Shown here: positions 8,792 through 18,279 of the stretch, one piece after another | Position numbering within the stretch: position 1 is the first letter of the stretch | Layout: each line of letters starts with the position of its first letter | Assembly (NCBI GenBank): GCA_004000515.1 | Contig: CP034537.1 | Location: forward strand, 3,796,001 to 3,860,000 | Direction of reading: 5' to 3' | DNA: 64,000 nt | Source: Pseudomonas poae | Lineage (GTDB): Bacteria > Pseudomonadota > Gammaproteobacteria > Pseudomonadales > Pseudomonadaceae | Notes under the pieces: model-generated | Told to the model about the DNA's origin: nothing | What the model saw: the letters and a program-made list of their open reading frames with translations, nothing else | Database searches by the model: none | Translations under genes and position numbers: made by a program

Positions 8792-10357
8792 TCATACCCC
8801 GTGCAACCGAGCACTCCCACTCTCCACCACAAACTGCTTCAACGTCGAAACCGTAGCCCGAGGATCCAGCCGATCCGAAATCGCCTGCATCCTCACCTCC
8901 AACCTCCCAGGGGTCAGGTCCAACGACAAATACCCCCTTGGCCGACTGTCATAAAACCGAATCTGCGGGTTGGCCGGCAAAATCGACTGCACCGCCTCAT
9001 AACTCGGCCCATTCGACGTAATCGAGGTACCCACAAACTCCGCCGCCACCAATTTGGAATCCGGATCCTCCGGCCGTTCATACAAATGGTTAGCCCAAAA
9101 CGAATGGTAATCCCCACTCAACACCACCGGATTGGCCACCCGACTGTCCCGCAAGTTCTCGATCAACCGCCCACGCGCCGCCTGGAAGCCGTCCCAACTG
9201 TCGGTCCAGTAACGCGCCCCATCGGTCCCCGGTCGCTCCGCCCGCAACGGCGCCACCAACAGGTCCTGAGCGAGCAGGTTCCAGCGGCTGTCACTGCGGC
9301 GCAAACCGTCATACAGCCAGCTCTCCTGCTCAAACCCCAACAGCGTGCGCTTGGGATCGGCGAGGTCCACGCAACTGCTCAACTCCATGTGCCCCTTGCC
9401 GAAATTGGGTGCCTGGTAACACGGTTGGCGCGAGCGATATTGGCGGCCATCCAACACCGGGATCGCCGCCAAGTCACCATAGGTAAACCGCCGATAAATC
9501 TGCGGGCTGCCATTGCTGCCCAAAGGCGGGCGCCGCAGCGGCATGTTCTCCAGAAACGCCTGGTACGCCGCCGCCCGGCGTTGCTGGAACGCGGCAACGG
9601 TTACGCTCGGGTCCATGGACGACACGCCGGAATAATCGTCCTGCACTTCATGGTCATCCCACGTGGCAATCCACGGCGCGGCAGCGTGCAGTTGTTGCAG
9701 GTCCGGGTCGGTCTTGTGCAGCGCGTAGCGGTAGCGGTAACCGGCCAGGTCCGTGGCCTCGGGTGCACCGTAGGAGCGGGCCAGGCCCTTTGTTCCTGGG
9801 GCGTTGGTGTATTCGTAGATGTAGTCGCCGAGGAACAGCACCAGGTCGGGACGTTCATCGGCCATGTGCCGATACGCACTGAACAGCCCGCGCTCGTAAT
9901 GGGCGCAGGAGGCAACGCCCAGGCGCAGGTGGTCGACCTTGGCGTTCAGCGCCGGCAAGGTCAGTGCCCGGCCGGTGGGCCCGCGCTCGCCCAGGGCGAT
10001 AAAGCGGTACCAGTATTCACGGCCCGGTTGCAGCCCGCGCAGTTCCACATGCACCGCGTGGCCGTTGATCGCCAGGGCCTGGGTGCGGCCGCGTTGGGCG
10101 ATGCGCCGGAAATTCTCATCCAGGCCCACTTCCCAGTCCACCGGGATGCTGGCGGGCAGGGCGTACTCGTTGCCGGGGAACAGCGGCAACGTGCTCAGGC
10201 GTGTCCAGATCACAAAACCATCGGGCCAGGGATCGCCACTGGCGACCCCCAGGGTGAAGGGCGTGGCCACGTTGGCCAAGGCGCTGCCGTAGCGCAATAA
10301 CAAGGGCGCGCCCATCAGCAGGCCCAGCGCCTGGCGGCGGTTCAGGTCGAAAGTCAT
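8792..10357 (-). CDS. phoD: PhoD-family alkaline phosphatase/phosphodiesterase, Tat-exported
   Basis: This is a periplasmic metallophosphoesterase that releases phosphate from organic phosphomono- or diesters. The 521-residue product is intact. Its N-terminus MTFDLNRRQALGLLMGAP is a twin-arginine signal, as expected for PhoD enzymes that load Ca/Fe in the cytoplasm. Metal-binding motifs of the family are visible: FLGDYIYEY (about residue 180), ATWDDHEVQDDY (about 235) and LSGDYHSFWANH (about 415). The gene starts 9 bases after the stop of the TonB receptor on the same strand, so the two are probably co-transcribed. A PHO box was not evident, and control by the upstream GntR regulator or by sulfur/phosphate starvation is only a possibility. 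Confidence 0.92.
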   Translation of the reverse strand: MTFDLNRRQALGLLMGAPLLLRYGSALANVATPFTLGVASGDPWPDGFVIWTRLSTLPLFPGNEYALPASIPVDWEVGLDENFRRIAQRGRTQALAINGHAVHVELRGLQPGREYWYRFIALGERGPTGRALTLPALNAKVDHLRLGVASCAHYERGLFSAYRHMADERPDLVLFLGDYIYEYTNAPGTKGLARSYGAPEATDLAGYRYRYALHKTDPDLQQLHAAAPWIATWDDHEVQDDYSGVSSMDPSVTVAAFQQRRAAAYQAFLENMPLRRPPLGSNGSPQIYRRFTYGDLAAIPVLDGRQYRSRQPCYQAPNFGKGHMELSSCVDLADPKRTLLGFEQESWLYDGLRRSDSRWNLLAQDLLVAPLRAERPGTDGARYWTDSWDGFQAARGRLIENLRDSRVANPVVLSGDYHSFWANHLYERPEDPDSKLVAAEFVGTSITSNGPSYEAVQSILPANPQIRFYDSRPRGYLSLDLTPGRLEVRMQAISDRLDPRATVSTLKQFVVESGSARLHGV

Positions 10358-10366
10358 GACAGGTCC

Positions 10367-12634
10367 CTAGAATTTGTAGCTGGCCTGCACACCCACGGTG
10401 CGCGGGTCACCGGGTGTGGCGATTTGCGCGTTGGACAGGAACGAGCCGTGGTACAGGTCGTATTTCTTGTCGAACACGTTGCGTGCCCACAGTGCGCCGG
10501 ACCAGTTGCTGCCCTTGGGCGTGATGCCCAGGCGCGCATTGGCCAGCCAGTAGGCCTGGGTGGTGGTGCCGTTGCTGCCGGTGATGCGGTCGTGGAACGA
10601 GTAGTCGCTCTCGGCGCTGAAGGTAAAGCCGCCCACGTCCCAGACGTATTGCAACTGGCCGCCGTAGCTGATTTTCGGGAAGTTGGTGAGGCTGGAACCG
10701 GAGAAGTCGGTGTACACCGGGTAGGCGAACCCGACCGCGCGAGTGGCGGTGCTGTTCAGCCCTTGGTAGTCGACGTACTTGCCTTTCTTGGTGCCGAAGT
10801 ATTGGCCCAGGGTCAGGCCCGACACCGGCTCCCATTGCAGTTCCAGTTCATAGCCGTAGATCTTCGACTTGGGAATATTCACCAGCCGGCCCACGTTGCC
10901 CACCTGCTGACTGATCCATACCTGGGACTGGTATTGCTGGTCGCGGTAATCGTAGTAGAACGCCGAGCCGTTGAAACGCAAGGTGTCGCTCAGGTCGCTC
11001 TTGAAGCCCACTTCATAGGCCAGCAGTTTTTCCGGTTTGACCGGCGCGATCTGCTCCGCGTAGCTGGAGTTGTAGGCGGTAAAGCCCCGGATTTGATCCC
11101 GCGACTGACCGTGGAATACAGCAGGGTGGATGGGGTGAGTTGATACTCCAGGCCGAGTTTCCATGAGGTGGAGTTGCTGTCCAGGTCGCTGTCGGCCGCC
11201 GGGAAACTCAGTTGACCGAGGCTGTACACGCCGCTGTTGACCAGGATGCGCTGGGTGGCGAAGTCTTCCAGTTCGCGGTGTTCCTTCTCCTGGCGAATGC
11301 CGACGATCAGTTTCAAGTCGTCGGTGAGCCGGTAGTCGCCCTGGGCGAAGGCGCTGTAGGTGTTGGACTTCTGGGTGTAGGAGGTGTAGGTGCCGTAACC
11401 CAGGTTGGCGCTGAAGTCCGAGTAGAAGTTTTCGTCCAGGCGGTCTTGGGCGAAGTACAAGCCGGTCTGCCAGTTGAAGCGCTCGTTGTCGTGGGAGGCC
11501 AGGCGCAGTTCCTGGGAAAACACTTCGATCTTCGAATCGAAATACTCATCGGATTGCGGGATCACCGAGGCGTCCCAGTCAATGTATTCGCGGCGCCGGA
11601 AACGGTCGGACGCGGTGATGCTGGTCACGCTCAAATGGTCATTCAGGTCGAACGTACCGGTGAGTGCGAAGCCGGTGTTGTCGTTGTCGCGATGGGGTTT
11701 GTCACCGACGGATAACCCGGTGATGTTGGCAAAGCCCGGGGTGAGGCCCCAACCGGTTTTCTTGCCGTCGTTTTCCGGGCTGATCGCGGAATAGGCAGCG
11801 CCGCGGGCATTGGGCGTCAGGCCTTGGTAGAGGTACGAACCACGGCTGTCGGATTTGTCTTCGCCCGCATGCACGCTCAGGTTGAAGTTGATATCCGGCG
11901 TGGCGTCCCAGTCGAACTGGCCGCGCAGCGAGGTGTTGTCCTTGTCCCCAGGCTTTGCCCGGTGACGCGGTTTTCCTGCCAGGCGCCGCCTTGCTCGGTG
12001 ATGAAGGCCAGGCGTGCGCGCAGGGTGTCGGTCAGCGGGCCGGAGAGGAAACCCTCGACGTTGCTGGCGTTGTACGAGCCGTAGCTGGTGGTCAGCCCGC
12101 CGTGGAACTCACGGGTGGGTTTGTTGGTGATGAAGTTGATCGCCCCGGCGGTGCTGTTGCGCCCGTACAACGTGCCCTGTGGACCGCGCAAAACTTCGAC
12201 GCGCTCCAGGTCGAACAGTTGGCCCTGGGTCTGGATCGGGTAGGGCAGCGCCACTTGATCCAGGTACACACCCACGGTGGAGGTGTTGTTGCTGCCGTAA
12301 TCCTTGAGCCCCACGCCGCGTATACGAAACAGCGGGTTGCCGCCGCCGTACTGCGGCGCAATGTCGAGGTTGGGCACGTAGTTCTGCAGCTCATTGACGT
12401 TGGTCACGCCCTTGTTCTGCAGGTCTTGCCCGCTCAGGGCGGTGAGGGCGATGCCCACATCCTGAGCCGATTCTTCGTGCCGCTGGGCGGTCACCGTGAC
12501 CTGGGGCAAGGCGGTGGTGGTCTGGGTTTCTGCCCCAGGGCATCGCCGGCCAGCAGCGCCATGAGGGGCGCACTGGCAAGCACGAAGGGGCGGGCGGGTT
12601 TGGTGTAGCGATGGTTGCGAAGCAGCGAGTGCAT
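10367..12634 (-). CDS. TonB-dependent receptor, three apparent frameshifts
   Basis: This outer-membrane active-transport receptor has an N-terminal signal from the ATG at 12634 and a TonB-box region around LPQVTVTAQRHEES. Its plug carries NELQNYVPNLD, RGVGLKDYGSNNTS and ERVEVLRGPQGTLYGRNSTA, and the barrel ends in GVQASYKF. The plug resembles the RGPQGTLYGRNS class that takes up diverse organic substrates in addition to siderophores. The frame breaks at the CCCC runs at 12533-12536, 11946-11949 and 11085-11088 (GGGG on the coding strand). Adding one base to each gives 756 residues, a normal length. It lies between a GntR/UTRA gene upstream and phoD downstream, so its cargo may be a phosphorylated organic compound. 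That assignment is inference only. Confidence 0.88.
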
Positions 12635-12898
12635 GGCAAGGTCCCTTAAGAAATTCCATTCTTGGGCGCGGGGCAGGCGGTATGCCGTCCCATCGCGCAG
12701 GGGCCGCTCTTTGAAGAGTAAGCTGGGAGGATTGATAGCAAGCTATATGCCATCATTTTGTCATAATTAACTCATTGAAATTGCTGGAGTATTTTTTAGA
12801 GGGTGGCTGGCTGCGTTGTTTATGCAACAGAACGGCGGCAGGTTGTTACGCAAGCAACAGCCGGTTTGCGTGAGCCCAATCACAGCGTAACGCTGGCC
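12635..12898 (-). promoter_or_regulatory. AT-rich leader upstream of the TonB receptor gene
   Basis: These 264 bases separate the GntR gene from the receptor gene on the same strand. The part near 12725-12790 is much more AT-rich than the surroundings and includes ATAGCAAGCTAT, a near-palindrome, and ACTCATTGAAATT. Further upstream, GTTGTTTATGCAACA and GTTGTTACGCAAGCAAC are imperfect inverted repeats. This is the likely place for the receptor promoter and for regulator binding. I could not assign a specific consensus. Confidence 0.4.
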
Positions 12899-13633
12899 TC
12901 ACCGCGTTCCCGGATACCGCGTCTCCATCACGATCGACAACGCATCCGGGCGCCAGAATTCCTGGTCGAATTCCACGGCCTGGTTGTCCTCGCCGAAGTT
13001 CAAGCGCTCCAGGTACACGCTGGTGGAGCCCGGCGACAGTTGCAGTAACTCGGCTTGTTCTTCGTTCACCGTGCCGATATGCATTTCCAGCTCACACCGC
13101 GACTGCACCCGCGCAAAACGCTCGCGCAGCAGTTGGGTCAGCGAGGTATTGAGGTCGGCTTCCAGCAGGCCAGGGCACCAACTGGCGAGCAGCGCGTTGA
13201 ACTCCAGCAGCACCGGGCGGCGGTCGATCCAGCGGCGGCGTTGCAGGAAGAACACCGGCTCGTCCGCCGAGGTCAGGCCCATGCGCTTGGCCAGCCAGGG
13301 GCCGGCGGGGCGCAGTTCGGCGTGCAGGCATTCGGTGCGCGGGGTGCGGCCCTGGGCGCTGACGTAATCCATGAAACCGCTGATACGCGTGGGGTCGTAG
13401 CGGATGCGCTGGGGGCTGACGAACCAGCCCCGGCGGTTTTCGCGGTACACCAGGCCTTCGGCTTCCAGTTGCTGCAACGCTTGGCGCAGGGTGACGCGGG
13501 TGCAGCCGAAGCGTTCGATCATGTCCCGTTCGGAGGGGAATTTCTCATCGGCCTGGGGGTTGCCCGCGGCGATGTCATTGGCGATCTGTTCGCGGATGCG
13601 CTGGTAGTGCGGGGAAATGGGGTCGAAAGGCAT
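12899..13633 (-). CDS. GntR-family transcriptional regulator with UTRA domain (HutC/PhnF type)
   Basis: This 244-residue regulator has an N-terminal winged helix-turn-helix (residues about 12-75; FPSERDMIERFGCTRVTLRQ) and a C-terminal UTRA ligand-binding domain (about 95-235; PVFFLQRRRWIDRRPVLLEF). HutC-subfamily proteins bind as dimers to TGGT-N4-ACCA palindromes and are usually released by a small metabolite. I chose the ATG at 13633 because the winged-helix domain starts about ten residues later; longer upstream readings add only low-complexity sequence. The gene lies between the monooxygenase at 13714 and the receptor/phoD pair. A perfect TGGTATATACCA palindrome occurs at 23495, ahead of the salvage cluster. 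It fits this regulator class but is 10 kb away. Confidence 0.88.
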   Translation of the reverse strand: MPFDPISPHYQRIREQIANDIAAGNPQADEKFPSERDMIERFGCTRVTLRQALQQLEAEGLVYRENRRGWFVSPQRIRYDPTRISGFMDYVSAQGRTPRTECLHAELRPAGPWLAKRMGLTSADEPVFFLQRRRWIDRRPVLLEFNALLASWCPGLLEADLNTSLTQLLRERFARVQSRCELEMHIGTVNEEQAELLQLSPGSTSVYLERLNFGEDNQAVEFDQEFWRPDALSIVMETRYPGTR

Positions 13634-13713
13634 CCTGGGGTTCCGTGTGCAGGCATGACGTGGGGTGACTCTACCGTTCCTGTTGGCGCAGGTCACCTTC
13701 TCCCACGCAGGGG

Positions 13714-15085
13714 CTATGCAAAGCGGAATGACGCGCCATGGGCCGAGGCCGGCAACCGGTCACTGCCATCGGCGCGCAGGCGCGAGCGCAAGGTGCCGCT
13801 TTGCGCCGTGGTGCGGTACAGGCCACGTTTTTGCAGGGCCGGGATCACCAGTTCGACAAAGTCGTTCAAGGAGCCTGGACTGATCAGCGGGTTGAGCATG
13901 TAGCCGCTGGTGCCGGAGATGCGGGCGTGCTCCTCGATCTTTTCCGCGATCTGCTCCGGGGTGCCCACCAGGATCAGGTCGCTGCCCCGGTGACATTGGC
14001 GAAGCGCTGGCGCACCTCGCCGGCAGTCAGCGGCTTGCCGCTGCCATCGGGCTTCATGATGTAGGAGGTCATGCCTTCGGTGTGGGTCGACAGCGCCTCG
14101 TTGTCGGCATAGCGGTTGATGTCGATGCCGGTGTCACCGGCGTAGCTCACCAACTGTGCTTGCAGGTGATAGTTGCTTTGCAGGGTGTCGTATTTTTCTG
14201 CGCCTCGATGGCCGTAGGAGCAGTGACGATGCGCAACACGGTCAGCGATTTTACGTCGGCCGCCTGACGGCCTCGGGCCTCGGCCTGGCGCCAGATATCT
14301 TCCAGGCCCTGGCGGATTTCCAGCGGGTTGGATTTGGCGATAAACACCAACTCCGCGTGCTTGGCGGCGAATTGCCGACCACGCCCCGACCAACCGGCCT
14401 GGATCAGCAACGGCGTGCGTTGCGGCGACGGCGACGTGAGGTGCGGCCCGGCCACCCGGTAATGTTCACCGGCATGCTGGATAGGCCGCACACGCGCGCC
14501 ATCGGCGTAGGTGTGCGCGAGCTTGTCGGCGATCACCGCGTCATCGGCCCAGCTGCCTTCCCAGAGCTTGTACACCACGTCGAGAAACTCTTCGGCGCGC
14601 TCATAACGGTCGTCGTGCTTGATCATCTGCTCCAGGCCGAAATTGCGCGCAGCACTGGACAGGTACGAGGTGACGATGTTCCAGCCGATGCGCCCGTCCG
14701 ACAGGTGATCGAGGGTGCTGAAACGCCGGGCGTGGGTGAACGGGTGCTCGTAAGTGGTGGTGACGGTGACGCCAAACGCGAGTTTTTCGGTGAGGGCCAC
14801 CAGTGCCGGAATAATCGTCAGCGGGTCATTGGCCGGGGCTTCCACCGCCCATTTCAACGCCATGGCTTCGGAGCCGCCGAACACATCGTAAAAGCCCAGC
14901 ACGTCGCCGAAGAACATCAGGTCGAGGTTGGCTTCATCTGCCGTGCGGGCCAGGTTCGACCAGTATTTGAGGGTATTGATGCCCAGCCGCTCATCCGCCG
15001 GGTGGGTCCACAGGCTGGGCGCGCCGCCGCAGCCGACGCTGGCTTGTTCATAAAGGCCGAATAACAACGGGGTGGGATCGGACAT
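13714..15085 (-). CDS. LLM-class FMN-dependent monooxygenase, two apparent frameshifts
   Basis: This is a luciferase-like flavin monooxygenase of the NtaA/SnaA/DszA group, 457 residues after correction. Landmarks are the FFGDVLGFYDVFGG loop, YEHPFTHARRFSTLDHLS, GRIGWNIVTSYLSSAARNFG and LIQAGWSGRGRQFAA. One frame is lost at the TTTTT at 14193-14197 (one A short on the coding strand) and the other at the CCCC at 13985-13988 (one G short). It differs clearly from the monooxygenase at 1536, so it should have another substrate. It begins 27 bases after the amino-acid-type permease gene, which suggests that the imported compound is its substrate. Release of sulfite or a similar sulfur or nitrogen moiety is the common role in this family. 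Confidence 0.86.
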
Positions 15086-15112
15086 GGTGCTTCCTGCAGG
15101 TAAAGAGTAGGG

Positions 15113-15942
15113 CTAGCGCCCGTGGAGATAAGCCTTGCCGTAGTGCCGTTCCAGCCGGGCCTGGATCAGTTCCAGGCCGATCGACAGCAACCAGTAGATG
15201 ACGGCAGCGGTGGTGAGCATTTCGATATAGCGGTAAGACGAGCGGCCATAGGATTGCGCCAAAACATCACTTCCCACACACCCATCACCGACACCAGGGA
15301 AGAGTCCTTGAGCATCGAGATGAACTGGCTGGTGGTGGGCGGGATGATGGTGCGCATGGCCTGGGGCAAGACGATCTGCCAGAAGGTCACCGCACGGCCC
15401 ATGCCGAGAGCGGCGGCTGCGTTACGTTGGCCCTGGGATACGCCGAGAATGCCGGCGCGGAAGATCTCGCTGAGGTACGCGCCGTAGTTCAGCGACAACG
15501 CGATGATCCCGGCACTGATGGCGCCTGGTACCACCCCCAATTGAGGCAGGCCCAGGTAGATCAGCAAGATCTGGATCAGCAGTGGCGTGCCGCGAAAAAA
15601 CGAGGCGTAGAAGCTGGCGATACCGAACGCCACCGCGCTGCTCGACAACCGCGCCAGGGCGGTGGCAAAACCCAGCGCCACCGACAGCCAGATCGAGCAG
15701 AAGCACAGGAACAGCGTCAGCGCCGCGCCCTGCAGGAAACCCTGGGGCGACAGGTGCAGCCCCACCAGGTTTTGCCACTTGGCGGCAACGATGGCGAACT
15801 GCAGGTCGAAGCTCATGAACAGGCCGGCGAACAGGCACAGCATCACGCCCCAGGTCAGCCACAGGCGTACTTTGAACGACAGCAGCGTGCGCTTGACCGG
15901 TGGTGGTTTCACAACGGCGGGCGGGGTGGGGAATACACTCAT
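15113..15942 (-). CDS. Amino-acid ABC transporter permease (HisM/cystine type), one apparent frameshift
   Basis: This is a polar amino-acid transporter permease. A proline-rich cytoplasmic N-terminus is followed by membrane helices, FLQGAALTLFLCFCSIWLSV and the typical GTPLLIQILLIYLGLPQ segment. The EAA loop is in GQRNAAAALGMGRAVTFWQI, and the tail contains LPQAMRTIIPPTTSQFISML. The frame breaks at the AAAA at 15261-15264 (TTTT on the coding strand). With one T restored the protein ends as a 276-residue chain at the TAG at 15113-15115. The ATG at 15942 overlaps the binding-protein stop. No ATPase gene accompanies the pair in this cluster. Confidence 0.87.
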
Positions 15943-16758
15943 TGGGTAATGTCTGAGCCGATCCATTTCTGGGAGATCTTCGCCAACGTGCCGTCGCTTT
16001 TCAGCTCGGCGAGGATCTGGGTCAGCTTGGCATCCCAGGCCGGATCGCCTTTCTCGGTAGCCACCACATTGGGCTCGGCGTACAGCACGTCACCGGTGAT
16101 CTTGAAGCGCGGGTCGTGGTCAATGCGTTCCTTGGCGGTGACCAGGTTGGTCACCATGGCATCCAGGCGTTTGCCGGTGCCCAGGGCCAGGTCCTGGAAG
16201 GCGATGATCTCGTTGTCGTAGGGCACGGCCTGAACGGCCTTGAACGGGTAGTCGATGGGCTTGCTGGCGCCTTCGATCACCAGGTCCTTGGCCAGGTAGG
16301 CTTCGTAGGTGGACGCACTGCCTACACCGACTTTTTTTACCGGTCAGGTCGGCCGCCGACTGGATGCTGTTGTCGGTTGCATTGACCACCACCACGGCAG
16401 GCGAGGCGTAGTATTCGACCGGGAAATTGAACACCTGGCCGCGTGCTGCGCTAGGCGTCATGGAGCAGATGCACACATCGTAACGGCCACTCCAACGGCC
16501 GGCGGCGATGACTTCCCAGGAGGGAGTTTCCAGTTTGAGTTTCACGCCGAGTTTGTCGGCCACGGCCTTGGTGACATCCACGTCAAAACCGTCCAGCTGG
16601 TTCTGTTCGTTGAGGAAGGAGAACGGTGGGTAGTTCTCCATCAACACGCCGACCAACTGTTTGGATTGGGTGATGCGGTCCAGGGTTTGCCCGGCGAACA
16701 CGGCCGGGCTGGCCAGGAGAAGGGTGACGCTGAGGGCGGCGGCAGTGCGTAAGTTCAT
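15939..16758 (-). CDS. Amino-acid ABC transporter substrate-binding protein (family 3), one apparent frameshift
   Basis: This periplasmic binding protein has a cleavable signal peptide (MNLRTAAALSVTLLLASPAVFA, roughly residues 1-22). The SBP_bac_3 fold is evident from LVGVLMENYPPFSFLNE, DGFDVDVTKAVADKLG, PSWEVIAAGRWSGRYDV and the C-terminal LKSDGTLAKISQKWIGSD. Here the break is an apparent insertion: seven T at 16332-16338, where six give an open frame through GKKVGVGSAS. The corrected protein has 272 residues. It is coupled to the permease (ATGA). The ligand could be cystine or another sulfur amino acid, given the monooxygenase next door, but the sequence does not settle this. Confidence 0.86.
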
Positions 16759-16830
16759 AAAAGCATCCAAGCGAGTTTTTTTATATTTAAACGCGATAGA
16801 TGCCCTAATGTTTAATGATATTAAACGCTG
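16759..16830 (-). promoter_or_regulatory. Promoter region with palindrome GTTTAATGATATTAAAC
   Basis: The 62-base gap between pnuC and the binding-protein gene is strongly AT-rich. GTTTAATGATATTAAAC at 16810-16826 has perfect six-base arms (GTTTAA/TTAAAC) around a five-base centre. It overlaps the pnuC stop codon and lies about 52 bases before the binding-protein ATG. Position and symmetry suggest an operator for a dimeric repressor or activator, and a separate promoter for the 16758-to-13714 unit. Confidence 0.45.
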
Positions 16831-17414
16831 TAAACCGACGCTTTGGTTATATGTTCCTGTTGGTGCAAATCCCGTTGCCAGGCGCGCAAACCATAGGCCG
16901 CCAGCACCACGAATCCGGCGTACAGCGCGGCGGTCAACTGCAGGTCTTTGTACAGGAACAGGCCCACATACGCCGCGTCCAGCACGATCCACAACCACCA
17001 GCTGACCACGTATTTACGCGCTGCCCACAGGCTGGCGACCAGGCTGAACGCGGTGAGCAACGAGTCCAGCCACGGTAGTGCCGCGTCGGTGAAATGGTGC
17101 ATCACCGCCCCCAGCGCCACGGCGCCGATCAACCCTGCGAGCAAGTGACGCCAGGCCTCTTGCAGCGGCAGGCGTTCCACCCGTACTTTGCCGGCCTCCA
17201 CGCGCCCGGTGCTCCAGCGCCACCAGCCGTAGCCCTGCAGCGCGGCGAAGACCAGTTGCAGAAGCATGTCCGAATACAGCTTTACGTCGAAGAAGATCCA
17301 GGCATACAGCAACACCGCGACCACGCTGACCGGCCAGCACCAGCGCACGCGTTGCGCGGTGAGCCAGACCCCGGCGATGTTGAAGAACACGGCGACAATT
17401 TCCAGTGGCGACAT
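16821..17414 (-). CDS. pnuC: PnuC/PnuT-family vitamin transporter
   Basis: This is an inner-membrane facilitator of the PnuC family, 197 residues with about seven hydrophobic segments. Family features include VLLYAWIFFDVKLYSDMLLQ, the GWWRWS segment and VVSWWLWIVLDAAYVGLFLY followed by LTAALYAGFVVLAAYG. Members import nicotinamide riboside (PnuC), thiamine (PnuT) or riboflavin (PnuX), and the sequence alone does not decide which. It is the last gene of the salvage cluster, 16 bases after the acid phosphatase gene. That phosphatase type removes phosphate from NMN, or possibly from thiamine phosphates, outside the inner membrane, and the dephosphorylated vitamin is what this transporter class carries. 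Confidence 0.9.
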   Translation of the reverse strand: MSPLEIVAVFFNIAGVWLTAQRVRWCWPVSVVAVLLYAWIFFDVKLYSDMLLQLVFAALQGYGWWRWSTGRVEAGKVRVERLPLQEAWRHLLAGLIGAVALGAVMHHFTDAALPWLDSLLTAFSLVASLWAARKYVVSWWLWIVLDAAYVGLFLYKDLQLTAALYAGFVVLAAYGLRAWQRDLHQQEHITKASVYSV

Positions 17415-17430
17415 AGGGTTCTCTCAAGAA

Positions 17431-18267
17431 CTAGTTTTCCAGGTGCAGCGCCTGTTGCTTGAGCTGGCGCTTGCGTTCGAAGGGCAGTTTTTCCTGGTCG
17501 CCATAGGGCGCGCTGTACCAGTTGCCGTAGGTTGGGTTGGGCAGCACGAACCAGCGTTGGCCGAGCCAGGCCAGGTACGGCGCGGCGGCCTTGCGCTGGT
17601 CGGCCAGGGTGTTGTGTTCGGCTTGCACGAAGTCACCCAGCGAGTCGCCCGCAAGCATCAGCACGCGGGCGTGGCTGGCGACCCATTGGCGGCGGCAGTT
17701 CTTGCCGTAGCCAGCCTGTTCGCAGTGCCCGGTCGGGGTGCCGGCGGCCAGCACCTGTTCGTTGTGCGCCACCGGAAAACCGCGCAGGCGCAGATTGTTG
17801 ACGGTGGCCTGGACCTGGCTGTGTTCGCGGTTGGTGATGTAGTAGACGGTGATGCCTTTCTTGTCCGCCGCCTGCAAGAACTCCACCGCGCCGGGCAGGG
17901 CCCGGGCCTTGGCCTGGTCGACCCAGGTGTTCCAGCGGTCGTAGGAATAGACCTGGTTGCTGAGGATGTCCCGCGCGTTAAGCGGCACGTTGTCCAGCAC
18001 GGTTTCGTCGATATCCACCACCACCGCCGGCGGCAGGCCGGCGAGGTTGCGCGGCGGCAAGGGCAGGGCGTCCCAGGTCGGGTCGGCCAAGGCGGCATCC
18101 AGCTGGCGCGTGGCACTGGCGAAGACTTGTGTGTAGATCAGCTCGTGCTCGATGGAGGTCTGCGTCCACAGCACCGCGTCCAATTGGTCGTTGGCGGGCG
18201 GTTGCTGCTGGCAGCCCACCAGGGCGGTGGAGAGCAGGCACACACTGGAGAAAATTAGATTACGCAT
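17431..18267 (-). CDS. Class C acid phosphatase lipoprotein, e(P4)-like (HAD superfamily)
   Basis: This is a lipid-anchored DDDD-type phosphatase facing the periplasm or cell surface. The N-terminus MRNLIFSSVCLLSTALVGC is a lipoprotein signal with lipobox ALVGC and Cys19. The catalytic motif VVDIDETVLDN (about residues 83-93) carries the two Asp of HAD motif I, and LMLAGDSLGDF supplies the later Asp pair. IYTQVFASATRQL and YYITNRE are also family-typical. Haemophilus e(P4) hydrolyses NMN to nicotinamide riboside for PnuC; related enzymes accept several nucleoside and thiamine phosphates. Placed between a TonB receptor and a PnuC transporter, it fits a step that strips phosphate so the vitamin can cross the inner membrane. 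Confidence 0.9.
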   Translation of the reverse strand: MRNLIFSSVCLLSTALVGCQQQPPANDQLDAVLWTQTSIEHELIYTQVFASATRQLDAALADPTWDALPLPPRNLAGLPPAVVVDIDETVLDNVPLNARDILSNQVYSYDRWNTWVDQAKARALPGAVEFLQAADKKGITVYYITNREHSQVQATVNNLRLRGFPVAHNEQVLAAGTPTGHCEQAGYGKNCRRQWVASHARVLMLAGDSLGDFVQAEHNTLADQRKAAAPYLAWLGQRWFVLPNPTYGNWYSAPYGDQEKLPFERKRQLKQQALHLEN

Positions 18268-18279
18268 GAACGGTCAGCC

